Origin: Verrucomicrobiia bacterium
GTDB lineage: Bacteria > Verrucomicrobiota > Verrucomicrobiia > Limisphaerales > UBA8199
Reading direction: 5' to 3'
Assembly (NCBI GenBank): GCA_035946615.1
Contig: DASYZB010000125.1
Span: 1 to 64,000 of the forward strand
DNA: 64,000 nt
Positions 1 to 7,262 of the stretch are shown in pieces (the first letter of the stretch is position 1; each line of letters begins with the position of its first letter). Position numbers and translations under genes: made by a program. Under the pieces are notes generated by a model. The model saw only the letters and a list, made by a program, of their open reading frames with translations. It had not been told where the DNA came from and made no database searches.

Positions 1-303
1 AGGCGACCCTGTAAAAAGCCGGATGCAACTCCCAGGGGCCAGGTCACCGGAGAAGTTTTCGCCTGCCGGGACGCGTCCGCTGAGGTGGAGGCAGACAGGC
101 GTTTCCGGGCGGGCTAAGGCGACATCGGCCGCACGAACGGCGTAGCCATCCATTCCAGAATTGTCGAAAGGGGGCAAGTCGATGGGCGCGGTCAGCCGGT
201 CGAGTAGGACGCGCCGGTCGGCGGCGTTCAGCGCAACGGACTGGCGCTTGGGAGCAGGAATGGCCTCAAGAATTCGCACAACGGCTTCTTCTAATTTGAG
301 CAT
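1..303 (-). CDS. moeA: Molybdopterin molybdenumtransferase MoeA, N-terminal part (gene runs off the window)
   Basis: Reading from the ATG at 303 toward base 1 gives an open frame of about 100 codons that leaves the window. It starts MLKLEEAVVRILEAI and contains DNSGMDGYAVR at about residues 47-57, the signature of the MoeA N-terminal domain, followed by a GRVPAGE segment. MoeA inserts molybdate into molybdopterin, the last step of molybdenum cofactor synthesis in the cytoplasm. No other cofactor gene is visible here, and only the first quarter of the usual ~400 residues is present. The identification rests on the MDGYA motif and its position near the N-terminus. Confidence 0.88.
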   Translation of the reverse strand, partial: MLKLEEAVVRILEAIPAPKRQSVALNAADRRVLLDRLTAPIDLPPFDNSGMDGYAVRAADVALARPETPVCLHLSGRVPAGENFSGDLAPGSCIRLFTGSP

Positions 304-430
304 GACGCAAGGTGGATTACCGCAAACAGCTTGCAACCGCAAATGAGGAAGTTGCCGCGAGTTGCCGCGAAGGAACGCAGAGAACGCAAAGAAAGGTTCA
401 ATGCAAAAGGAGAAAAAGCCGGGCTCTGCG

Positions 431-1414
431 TTATTTGGTTGTGAAGCTGATGCTCGAAATTTCAGCGGGCTGGCCGGATACGCTTTGGAAGTTACGATAG
501 CTTCGGGAATTGATCCCTACCTGATAGTGGTGTCCCGACTCGAGTTTCACCGGCAGGGCGCAGGTGCGTTTGCCCCGCCACTGGACGCTCGCGCCTTGGG
601 GCGACGGCGGGTACTCCGGGCCGCCGCCGGTCCATGAGCATCCTTCCCCCATGTCCTGGTCGAAGGTCACTGTGATTTCGGCAAGGCCAGGATCGACATC
701 AGTGGCCCCGTCGGCTGGGATGGTGGCGACAACCTTGGGCGTCCCCGTTCCCGGGGCGCCCGAAGCGGCAGGCAGCCGGACCGTTTGCCGTTCGAAGGCA
801 TTGACGTATTGAGCGGTCTTGGCTTGGGTGTCCACCATGAAAAAGCGGCGCGGACCGCCTTTAGTATCCACGTCCACCGTCATGTCCTTTGGTTCCGGGA
901 TCATCACGTTAATGCCTGCATGATAGCTGGACCTCAATTTGCCCGCCGCTATGGCGCGCATTTGGGTAATGAGATTATTGGTGGCTGGCCCGAGCACCGT
1001 GTCTGGCGGAAATAATTGGTTGATTTGGCTCGGATGAAATCGAAGCCAGAGGTGCGCGATCTGCTCCGGCGAACCGACGCCCTGGCGCGTCAGGGCGCCG
1101 GGTTCGAGCGGGATGAGCATCGCGCAGACCGCGCCGTCGGCGCAGTGGCCGATACCGACGTTGGCCACGCCAGTTTCCACTTTCAACTGGCCGCCCACTT
1201 CAAGATGAAAGCGCGAGATTTGGTAGATATCGCCTGGAGTGAACTGCCAGGGGCGCGCCTGGTTTCCCTGCAGGATGCCGCCCGTCAGCGTGGTTGGATA
1301 GCGCTGGAGCAGGTCCGTGGCGTTTGCCGGCGCCGGCTTGGCCAGTCCGCCCGCGAGGCCCATGAGAGCGACTCCGAGCATGATTCGTGATGTCAGGTTT
1401 GTTTGAGTTTTCAT
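431..1414 (-). CDS. Secreted protein with C-terminal bacterial Ig-like domain, downstream of a BlaI-type repressor
   Basis: The product has 327 residues. A signal peptide covers residues 1-32 (hydrophobic MLGVALMGLAGGLA, then ANA). The middle (about 33-215) matches nothing I recognise and has one pair of close cysteines (GHCADGAVC). Residues ~228-327 start with VVATIPADGATDVDPGL and contain TVTFDQDM, typical of Ig-like domains of the SbsA/Big type. It begins 37 bases after the stop of the repressor gene on the same strand, so the two are probably one transcript. In BlaI loci this place normally holds a BlaR1-like membrane metalloprotease. No HExxH motif or multi-pass membrane region is visible here. 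Function unknown. Confidence 0.72.
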   Translation of the reverse strand: MKTQTNLTSRIMLGVALMGLAGGLAKPAPANATDLLQRYPTTLTGGILQGNQARPWQFTPGDIYQISRFHLEVGGQLKVETGVANVGIGHCADGAVCAMLIPLEPGALTRQGVGSPEQIAHLWLRFHPSQINQLFPPDTVLGPATNNLITQMRAIAAGKLRSSYHAGINVMIPEPKDMTVDVDTKGGPRRFFMVDTQAKTAQYVNAFERQTVRLPAASGAPGTGTPKVVATIPADGATDVDPGLAEITVTFDQDMGEGCSWTGGGPEYPPSPQGASVQWRGKRTCALPVKLESGHHYQVGINSRSYRNFQSVSGQPAEISSISFTTK

Positions 1415-1451
1415 TGGTTAGGTTGTTAGGTTTGGGTGGAGGTGGTTTTGG

Positions 1452-1826
1452 TCATTTCTCCTTTTCGCGCAGGATGCGGCGAAGTTCCTGAATGTCCTCT
1501 TTTGATAAATCAGCCCGCTTCACCAAGTGCATGAGGGCGGCGGAAGGGGCGCAGCCCAAAACACGGTCCCAAAACGACTCGCTCTCCTGGTGGACGCAGG
1601 CCTCCATCGAAACCAGCGGCCGATAAAGATAGCGCTTGCCGTCAAAATGCTGGGCCAGGGCCCTTTTATTGACGAGCCGCCTCAGCAAGGTGCGCACCGT
1701 CGCCAGGCTCCACTGTTTGCGCTCGTGCAATTCCTCGACAACTGCGCTCGCGGCAACAGGCGCCCGCTGCCACACGACGGCCATCACCTCCCACTCGGCA
1801 TTGGAAATGCGGATTGGTCTTTTCAT
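1452..1826 (-). CDS. BlaI/MecI/CopY-family winged-helix repressor
   Basis: The product has 124 residues, normal for the family. It begins MKRPIRISNAEWEVMAVVWQ, the conserved start of the BlaI/MecI winged-helix domain, followed by a recognition-helix segment (SLATVRTLLRRLVNKRAL) and a helical C-terminal dimerisation part. Family members are dimeric repressors of penicillinase or copper-efflux genes, often relieved by BlaR1 proteolysis. Two dyads with TGTTAC/GTAACA arms lie directly upstream, so autoregulation is likely. The ATG at 1826 is fixed by homology although no Shine-Dalgarno sequence precedes it. The only gene apparently co-transcribed is the secreted Ig-like protein. The signal sensed is unknown. 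Confidence 0.88.
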   Translation of the reverse strand: MKRPIRISNAEWEVMAVVWQRAPVAASAVVEELHERKQWSLATVRTLLRRLVNKRALAQHFDGKRYLYRPLVSMEACVHQESESFWDRVLGCAPSAALMHLVKRADLSKEDIQELRRILREKEK

Positions 1827-1828
1827 GC

Positions 1829-1848
1829 TATGTTACATACGTAACATA
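1829..1848. promoter_or_regulatory. Proximal operator dyad for the BlaI-type repressor
   Basis: A perfect dyad with 8-base arms TATGTTAC/GTAACATA around a 4-base centre lies 2 bases upstream of the repressor ATG. It falls in the predicted 5' untranslated region, where a ribosome-binding site would normally be. MecI/BlaI operators are short dyads of this general form (TACA/TGTA half-sites). Assignment as operator is inferred from position and symmetry. Confidence 0.7.
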
Positions 1849-1852
1849 GACC

Positions 1853-1881
1853 TTTATGTTACGCCTGTAACAGACTGTCAA
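1853..1881 (-). promoter_or_regulatory. Sigma-70-type promoter of the repressor/Ig-like operon
   Basis: On the minus strand a consensus -35 TTGACA (1881-1876) is followed by 17 bases and a -10 CATAAA (1858-1853). The predicted transcription start is near 1846, about 20 bases before the ATG. The spacer overlaps the distal operator and the initial transcript covers the proximal one. Confidence 0.6.
1855..1872. promoter_or_regulatory. Distal operator dyad for the BlaI-type repressor
   Basis: A second dyad repeats the same half-sites (TATGTTAC, 4-base centre, GTAACA). It starts 26 bases after the start of the first dyad and lies between the predicted -35 and -10 elements. Bound repressor there would block RNA polymerase. 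Confidence 0.66.
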
Positions 1882-2015
1882 GAAGTTTCCACAGTTAACC
1901 CCTGAACATTTTTTGGCAAATGCTTAGCGGATTTTGCGCCAGGCGGCAAATCCTCGGCGGAAATACGGAAATACCTCTCCAGGGAGCTTTGAAGGTAATC
2001 CCCCGAGGGCTCTGT

Positions 2016-3377
2016 TCAGTCCTGTCCGTTGGAAGGCAAGCGGAGAGCGCTCTCGACGGGGTGGATTTCAACGAGTTCCTTAACCGGTTCGGCGGCCGAT
2101 AGCTTGACCAGGCGCTCCCCGCTGGGACGGATCATGCGTTCGTAGCTGCCGATGGCGTCATTAAGAGCCGCATTTGCCGTCTGCAGACCTGACCTTATCG
2201 TTTTGAAGTGCTCCGAGAATTTGGCCACCCTGCGGTAAAGCTCCTGCGCCGCCTCGCCAATTTTTTGAGCGTTCTCGGTTTGGGCGTGCTGCTGCCAACT
2301 GACGCTGACGGAGCGCAGAAGGGCGATGAGAGAGGCGGGGGTGGCAAGCAGGATGCGTTTGGCGGCAGCCCAAACGATTAAGTCCCGGTCACCTTCAAGG
2401 GCCGCGCTGAAGAGCGACTCGGCCGGGAGGAAGAGCACCACGTGGTCCAGGGCGTTTGGGAATTGGGCGGGATAATCGCGCTCAGCCAAGGCCTTGATGG
2501 TCGCCTTGAGCCTGGCCGCGTGAGCCAGGAGGGATTCCGCCCGTTTGGCCGGGTCGGCCGACTCCAGCGCGCTCAGGAAATCCAGGTCAGGGACCTTTGC
2601 ATCGACAATGATGACGCGGTCTCCCGGCAATTTCACCACCAAGTCCGGTTTGCTATCGCCCGCCATCGTTTGTTCATCGAAATCGCAGTGGGAACTCATT
2701 CCGGCCGCTTCGACCACCCTGCGCAAGGTTTCCTCTCCCCAGCGGCCACGCGCCTGATTTGATTTGAGCACAATGCGAAACTGTTGGGTCTCCTGGGCGA
2801 GAGTCAGGTTTTGATGGCCAAGAGTTTCCAATTGTTTTTTCAGCTCACCCAGAGCGGCGGCCTGCGCGGTTTCAGCCTGTTGCAGCCGCCGTTGATAAGT
2901 CTCCAACTGCTGCTTGAGCGGTTCCACTAATGTCTTGATGGCCTCTTGCCTTTGGGCAAGCTCGCCCTTGGCTGAGGCCTGCAATTTTTCGAAATTCTGT
3001 CCCGCCAATCGCAAGAATTCCGGGGCCTGCTGCCTGAGGGCTTCGGAGCTGAGGGCGGTAAAGGCCTGCCGCAAGTCTGTTAAAGCTCTCTCCTGCGCCT
3101 CCCTTGCCTGGCGCATGGCGTTGTCGTGTATCTCCCTTTGAGCTTTAAGCAGGTCTTCAGCCGCCCTCCTTTTGGCCTCTTCGGCTGCCCGGGCACTAAT
3201 AGCTTCAGTGAGTCGCGAACGCGAAGCTGCCAGATCGGCTTCACGTTGCGCTAGTTGGTTTCGAAATTCGGTTTCGAGCCGGTTATCTGCAGCAGCAGGG
3301 TGGCGCAGCGCCCGGAACAACCACCCGATAACAAATCCGAGGCTGATTCCGGCTAAAATATAAGTAAGAGCGGACAT
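2016..3377 (-). CDS. rmuC: RmuC-family DNA recombination protein
   Basis: The product has 453 residues from the ATG at 3377. This start gives an N-terminal membrane segment (LTYILAGISLGFVIGWLF) directly. An upstream ATG at 3416 would overlap the preceding gene and add 13 unrelated residues. Residues ~30-190 form an Ala/Glu/Gln-rich coiled coil. The rest is the RmuC domain, with GRWGEETLRRVVEAAGM, DLVVKLPGDRVIIVDAKVP and DHVVLFLPAESLFSAAL. RmuC limits DNA inversions at short inverted repeats and is thought to be nuclease-related. It is the last gene of a ridA/MGMT-like/rmuC run, 7 bases after the preceding stop. Confidence 0.92.
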   Translation of the reverse strand: MSALTYILAGISLGFVIGWLFRALRHPAAADNRLETEFRNQLAQREADLAASRSRLTEAISARAAEEAKRRAAEDLLKAQREIHDNAMRQAREAQERALTDLRQAFTALSSEALRQQAPEFLRLAGQNFEKLQASAKGELAQRQEAIKTLVEPLKQQLETYQRRLQQAETAQAAALGELKKQLETLGHQNLTLAQETQQFRIVLKSNQARGRWGEETLRRVVEAAGMSSHCDFDEQTMAGDSKPDLVVKLPGDRVIIVDAKVPDLDFLSALESADPAKRAESLLAHAARLKATIKALAERDYPAQFPNALDHVVLFLPAESLFSAALEGDRDLIVWAAAKRILLATPASLIALLRSVSVSWQQHAQTENAQKIGEAAQELYRRVAKFSEHFKTIRSGLQTANAALNDAIGSYERMIRPSGERLVKLSAAEPVKELVEIHPVESALRLPSNGQD

Positions 3378-3384
3378 GGAAGCA

Positions 3385-3861
3385 TTAGAAAAATCGGCTG
3401 AACAGGGCTCTTTCATAGCCGGCTACCAGCAATCTCTTTCCCTTTCGGGTAAACCGGTGCCCTTCTTGTTTCAATCGCCGTCGGACTGCCTTGATACCGC
3501 CCGGATATTTCGGATTCAATTCGCCGCCGGCTTTCAACGTCCGCCAATAAGGTGTGATGCGTTTGGCGCCCTCAGATTCTGCTTCATTGGCGGCATGAGC
3601 GGCGATCCAGGAAAAGATGCCCGTAGTGATCGGGCAGGCAAAGCTTGCGCCATGCCGGACTGCCAAAGCGGCGCGCAGTTCGTTTATCGTGACTATCTTG
3701 CCCTTTGGCACCTGCTTCATCAAGGCATTCACTTCGGCAGGGGCCGGGATGACCATTGTGCCTACGCCCCAGCGCCTGCTCATTTTGCCAGTCACTTTAC
3801 TGACTCTGGGGAGGCCCTTGGCGTCCGCCAGTTTCTCTTGCCAGGACTTCTTTGGCTTCAT
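3385..3861 (-). CDS. MGMT-family (alkyltransferase-like) protein
   Basis: The product has 158 residues. VPKGKIVTINELRAAL matches the winged-helix DNA-binding start of the Ogt/MGMT fold, and ACPITTGIFSWIAAHAANEAE with ITPYWRTLKAGGELNPKYPGG matches a short MGMT-family subgroup. The classical PCHR active-site motif is not present. The only nearby cysteine is in ACPITTG, so enzymatic alkyl transfer cannot be assumed and a role in binding damaged DNA is possible. It lies 12 bases after ridA and 7 bases before rmuC on the same strand, next to another DNA-integrity gene. MGMT-family membership is fairly secure; the activity is not. Confidence 0.8.
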   Translation of the reverse strand: MKPKKSWQEKLADAKGLPRVSKVTGKMSRRWGVGTMVIPAPAEVNALMKQVPKGKIVTINELRAALAVRHGASFACPITTGIFSWIAAHAANEAESEGAKRITPYWRTLKAGGELNPKYPGGIKAVRRRLKQEGHRFTRKGKRLLVAGYERALFSRFF

Positions 3862-3873
3862 TGTCCTGCCCTT

Positions 3874-4254
3874 TCAAAAATGCGCGACGATCTCAATCTC
3901 CACATTGGCCCCTTTAGGCAGGGCAGCAACCTGAACGGTCGAGCGCGCCGGGTAATCCGCGGTGAAATGTTTCGAATAGACCTCGTTCATGCCGGCGAAG
4001 TCGGCCAGGTTGGTCAAAAAGACCGTGCTCTTCAACACGTTGGCGAACGTGAGGTTCTGGTCTTCGAGGATGGTTTTCACGTTTTGCAGGACCCGCTCGG
4101 TCTGGGCTTTGATGTCGCCCGTGACCAGGTTGCCTGTGGCCGGGTCAATGGGGATTTGGCCGGCGCAGAACAGGAGGTCCCCAAACCGGACCGCATGATT
4201 ATAAGGGCCGACTGCCGGGGGTGATTTGGCTGGCTTGATGATTTTCTTTGGCAT
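3874..4254 (-). CDS. ridA: RidA/YjgF-family enamine/imine deaminase
   Basis: The product has 126 residues from the ATG at 4254 (MPKKIIKPAKSPPAVGPYNHAV). An earlier ATG adds only six residues. The family signatures are GPYNHAVRFGDLLFCAGQIPIDPATG, a central VLQNVKTILE helix and YPARSTVQVAALPKGANVEIE, where the Arg is the substrate carboxylate ligand. RidA hydrolyses reactive 2-aminoacrylate and related imines released by PLP enzymes. It is the first gene of the ridA/MGMT-like/rmuC run. Confidence 0.92.
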   Translation of the reverse strand: MPKKIIKPAKSPPAVGPYNHAVRFGDLLFCAGQIPIDPATGNLVTGDIKAQTERVLQNVKTILEDQNLTFANVLKSTVFLTNLADFAGMNEVYSKHFTADYPARSTVQVAALPKGANVEIEIVAHF

Positions 4255-4405
4255 AAACGTCTGAGGCATCAATCTGTGGCGAGACCGGGGGTCAGGTCAA
4301 CACCCCATTGTGAGGCGGAACCGTTTTTGAATAAGCTGGTTTCCGGTTTGCGGAACCCTGTCGATGTGAAAGAATTAAAGCAAACAAACCCAATAAAGAG
4401 GCTTT

Positions 4406-4693
4406 ATGGCAAAGAGAATGGAAAGTTCTAGTTCGACCCCGACTCACGAGCAAATCGCCCAGCGGGCCCGTGAGATTTACGAGCAAAGCGGGAAAGTTCC
4501 CGGTCACGATGTGGAGAACTGGCTGGCAGCGGAGACCCAACTTGCAGCAGCGCAGAAATCGGCGGAGGAGCCGAGGCCCGCCGCCCGGGTGGCTATCCGC
4601 GCAAACGGTCCTCACGAATCCAATCCATCCCCCAAACCTTATGAACGACAAGAAGTCCCCAGAACGCGTTCGTCCAGTCAAACGCCAAAATAA
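4406..4693 (+). CDS. Small DUF2934-domain protein
   Basis: The product has 95 residues. THEQIAQRAREIYEQSGKVPGHDVENWLAAETQL at residues ~13-46 is the DUF2934 signature, a short helical domain of unknown function common in soil bacteria. The C-terminal half is Pro/Ser/Arg rich and probably disordered. An AAAGAGGCTTT stretch precedes the ATG and may serve as a weak ribosome-binding site. It neighbours another small, highly charged gene. Confidence 0.78.
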   Translation: MAKRMESSSSTPTHEQIAQRAREIYEQSGKVPGHDVENWLAAETQLAAAQKSAEEPRPAARVAIRANGPHESNPSPKPYERQEVPRTRSSSQTPK

Positions 4694-4823
4694 GACGGAA
4701 ACCGTCTGCGATAAAGGCGAGGCCAGCGTCGAGGAGTTCTCGCTGCACGAGAGCATCTACGGGGTGCGTTACCCCAAGCAGGTTGTCGTGTCGAGCTTGG
4801 CCAGCGCCCCGGTGCTGGGTTAG
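4641..4823 (+). CDS. Possible small hypothetical protein
   Basis: A 60-codon frame starts at ATG 4641 inside the 3' end of the DUF2934 gene (+1 frame relative to it) and ends TAG. The product is charged at the start (MNDKKSPERVRPVKRQNK) and less so at the end. I recognise no domain and see no Shine-Dalgarno sequence. It could be a real overlapping gene or chance. Confidence 0.25.
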   Translation: MNDKKSPERVRPVKRQNKTETVCDKGEASVEEFSLHESIYGVRYPKQVVVSSLASAPVLG

Positions 4824-4936
4824 GAGTCCCAGCAGCGGTGCTGGAACAATTCGTTCGTGGAAGCTGTCGGCCCGCCCGGTTCATGTCGAATCGAGCGCGC
4901 AGGCGATGAATGCTAGTCAAAACCAAAAAGGGAGTT

Positions 4937-5392
4937 ATGGCTGAAATCAGTACCTTAAAGCGCGCGGAAAGCGATAAAGAGCAAGGCAAAGCGCCATCGA
5001 CCCAAGCGGGCGAATTCGTTCGTGAAGAGATGCACCATATCCGCGAAGGCAAACATGGCGCCGCATCAACCAAGCAAGCCATTGCTATCGGCCTTTCGAA
5101 GGCTCGCCGGGCTGGCGTAAAGTTGCCTCCGCCTCGCAAAGGCCGGGTCTCTGAAAAGACACGTCGGAGCGCGGCCAGCGCCTATCGCAAGGGCCAGAGG
5201 GGCCAAAAGCCCTCACCGAAGCGGTCCCGTGCCCGGTTGAAGGCGCTCAAACGCAAAGGGAGCAGCGCAGCGTCGCACGCCGCTCTTTCGCGCCAGGCCC
5301 GCAGCACCGCTTGGCGTCGCAGTGCTCGCAGCCGAAGCGCTATCGCCCGGCGCGCTGCCCGAACCCGCTCGCAGGAGCGCTGGCGTTCGTAA
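4937..5392 (+). CDS. Basic DUF6496-type protein with histone H1-like tail
   Basis: The product has 151 residues from ATG 4937, chosen over the ATG at 4910 because AGGGAGT lies just upstream. Residues ~25-65 (GEFVREEMHHIREGKHGAAS, then KQAIAIGLSKARRAG) match a short domain annotated as DUF6496 in soil bacteria. The rest is dominated by Lys, Arg, Ser and Ala with KRK/KRSR clusters and no hydrophobic core, like a histone H1-type or nucleic-acid-binding tail. Function unknown. It converges on gatA across a 214-base spacer that holds one copy of a dispersed palindromic repeat. Confidence 0.72.
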   Translation: MAEISTLKRAESDKEQGKAPSTQAGEFVREEMHHIREGKHGAASTKQAIAIGLSKARRAGVKLPPPRKGRVSEKTRRSAASAYRKGQRGQKPSPKRSRARLKALKRKGSSAASHAALSRQARSTAWRRSARSRSAIARRAARTRSQERWRS

Positions 5393-5468
5393 AGATGACG
5401 GCTCAGAGGGCCGACCCATCACACCGGACGTCGCTCTATTGGAGTGCGCATTGGCAACCCGGTCCAGC

Positions 5469-5520
5469 GGGCGGCCTAAAAGCGCCAGAGGACTGGCGCA
5501 GTCCACGACGCTTCGCGCGG
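5469..5520 (-). repeat. Dispersed palindromic element, copy 1
   Basis: This element lies in the spacer between the DUF6496 gene and gatA. On the minus strand it reads GCGAAGCGTCGTGGACTG, CGC, CAGTCC, then TCTGGCGCTTTTAGGCCGCC. It contains a GGACTG/CAGTCC hairpin inside an outer AGCG/CGCT pair. A near-identical copy is at 47402-47450 and a diverged one at 60317-60360. All are intergenic. Confidence 0.75.
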
Positions 5521-5606
5521 ACTGTGTTAAGTTCCACCTCCCACGTCCTCTGGCTTTGAATTCCGCGGACCGGCCACGCTCTCTGCGCTAAGTTCTCGCT
5601 TCTCTC

Positions 5607-7070
5607 CTATCGTGGTGGTTTCTCTTTGTGCCAGTTGGTGGCGGCTTGATAGGCATGCGCCACCCGGAGAATGGTTTCTTCGCCCAAAGGTGGGCCGAGG
5701 ACCTGCAAACCAATCGGCAGTTTTGGCGATTGAGTAAAGCCGCAAGGCAGACTGATGCCACACAGGCCGGCCAGGTTGGCAGAGATCGTGTAAATATCCG
5801 TCAGATACATCTGCAAAGGGTCATCGACTTTCTCCCCAATCTTGAAGGCGGCTGTGGGAGAGGTGGGCGCGATGAGGGCATCCACCTTTTCGAATGCCTT
5901 GAGGAAATCGGTTCGGATTAAGGTGCGGACCTTTTGGGCGCGAAGGTAGTAAGCGTCATAATAGCCGGTGCTGAGCACGTAAGTGCCCAGGATAATCCGC
6001 CGCTTGACCTCAGCCCCGAACCCGGCCCCGCGCGTTTTTGCATAGAGTTGAAGCGGGTCGGCGCCCTCGACGCGCCGGCCATAGCGAACGCCATCGAAGC
6101 GGGCCAGGTTGGCGCTGGCTTCGGCGGTGGCGATGATGTAATAAGCGGCGATGGCGTATTCTGTGTGAGGCAGGGAGATTTCGACAAACTCGGCGCCCAT
6201 GTTCTCGAGTTGCTTAATGGCGCCGGCAATGGCTTGTTTGACTGCCGGCTCCAGGCCGCCAATCATGTATTCCTTAGGCAACCCGAGCTTCAGGCCCTTA
6301 ATGTCGCCGCTCAGCACGGCCCCGTAACGGGGCACGGGCCGAGGGACGCTGGTCGAATCCCGTTCGTCGCGTCCACTGATAACCTCGAGGAATGTGGCAG
6401 CGTCCTGAACTGTTTTTGTGAGGCAGCCGATTTGGTCGAGCGAAGAAGCAAATGCCACCAGGCCGTAGCGGGAAACCCGGCCATACGAGGGCTTGAGGCC
6501 CACGCAGCCGCACAACGCCGCTGGCTGCCGCACCGAACCGCCGGTGTCGGACCCAAGGGCCGCCACGCACTCATCGGCGGCCACCGCCGCCGCCGAACCG
6601 CCCGATGAGCCGCCGGGGATGCGCGAGGGGTCCCAGGGATTTCGCGTGATTTGAAATGCCGAGTTCTCCGTGGAACTGCCCATCGCAAACTCATCCATGT
6701 TCAACCGGCCAAAGACCACGGCGCCGGCCATCCTGAGCTTCTCGATGACGGTTGCATCGTAGGGAGCGACGAATTGCCCAAGAATTTTTGAGCCGCAATT
6801 GAGAGGTTGGCCTTTGACGGCAATGACGTCTTTGATGGCGATGGGCACCCCCAGGAGCGGGCGATTCGACTGGCTCTCACCTGCCGCCCTGGCTTGGTCC
6901 GCCCGCTCAGCCTGGGCCAGCATATCGGCGGGGTCGTAACTGATAAAGGCGCCGAGCTGGGCATCGGCGCGCTGAATCCGTTCCAAGCAGGCCTGCGCGA
7001 CCTCGCGCGAGGAGGTTTCCCGGCGGGCCAATTGCTCGGCCACTTGGGCAATCGTCAGTTGATTGAGCAT
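5607..7070 (-). CDS. gatA: Asp-tRNA(Asn)/Glu-tRNA(Gln) amidotransferase subunit A
   Basis: The product has 487 residues from ATG 7070 (MLNQLTIAQVAEQLARRETS). A longer open frame upstream lacks homology. The amidase signature is complete: the catalytic Lys in PIAIKDVI, the glycine-serine loop RIPGGSSGGSAAAVAA, and the nucleophile region LGSDTGGSVRQPAA. GatA releases ammonia from glutamine, which GatB uses to amidate mischarged Glu-tRNA(Gln) or Asp-tRNA(Asn). gatB and gatC are not in this window. Confidence 0.95.
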   Translation of the reverse strand: MLNQLTIAQVAEQLARRETSSREVAQACLERIQRADAQLGAFISYDPADMLAQAERADQARAAGESQSNRPLLGVPIAIKDVIAVKGQPLNCGSKILGQFVAPYDATVIEKLRMAGAVVFGRLNMDEFAMGSSTENSAFQITRNPWDPSRIPGGSSGGSAAAVAADECVAALGSDTGGSVRQPAALCGCVGLKPSYGRVSRYGLVAFASSLDQIGCLTKTVQDAATFLEVISGRDERDSTSVPRPVPRYGAVLSGDIKGLKLGLPKEYMIGGLEPAVKQAIAGAIKQLENMGAEFVEISLPHTEYAIAAYYIIATAEASANLARFDGVRYGRRVEGADPLQLYAKTRGAGFGAEVKRRIILGTYVLSTGYYDAYYLRAQKVRTLIRTDFLKAFEKVDALIAPTSPTAAFKIGEKVDDPLQMYLTDIYTISANLAGLCGISLPCGFTQSPKLPIGLQVLGPPLGEETILRVAHAYQAATNWHKEKPPR

Positions 7071-7262
7071 GACAGGCGCCGAAAGGTTGACTGCGGACAC
7101 CGTGGAGTCAACCGCAGATATTGAAGAGTCCACAACCAAACCCCGTCGTAGGGGTGACCTTCCGAAAGCTGTCGCGTCTCTGTTGTTCGACGCCCTAAGC
7201 AGCAGCCGGAATTGAGCTACCAATTAGTTGCCAAGAGTGGCTGGGGCTGGTTTATTGGGACG

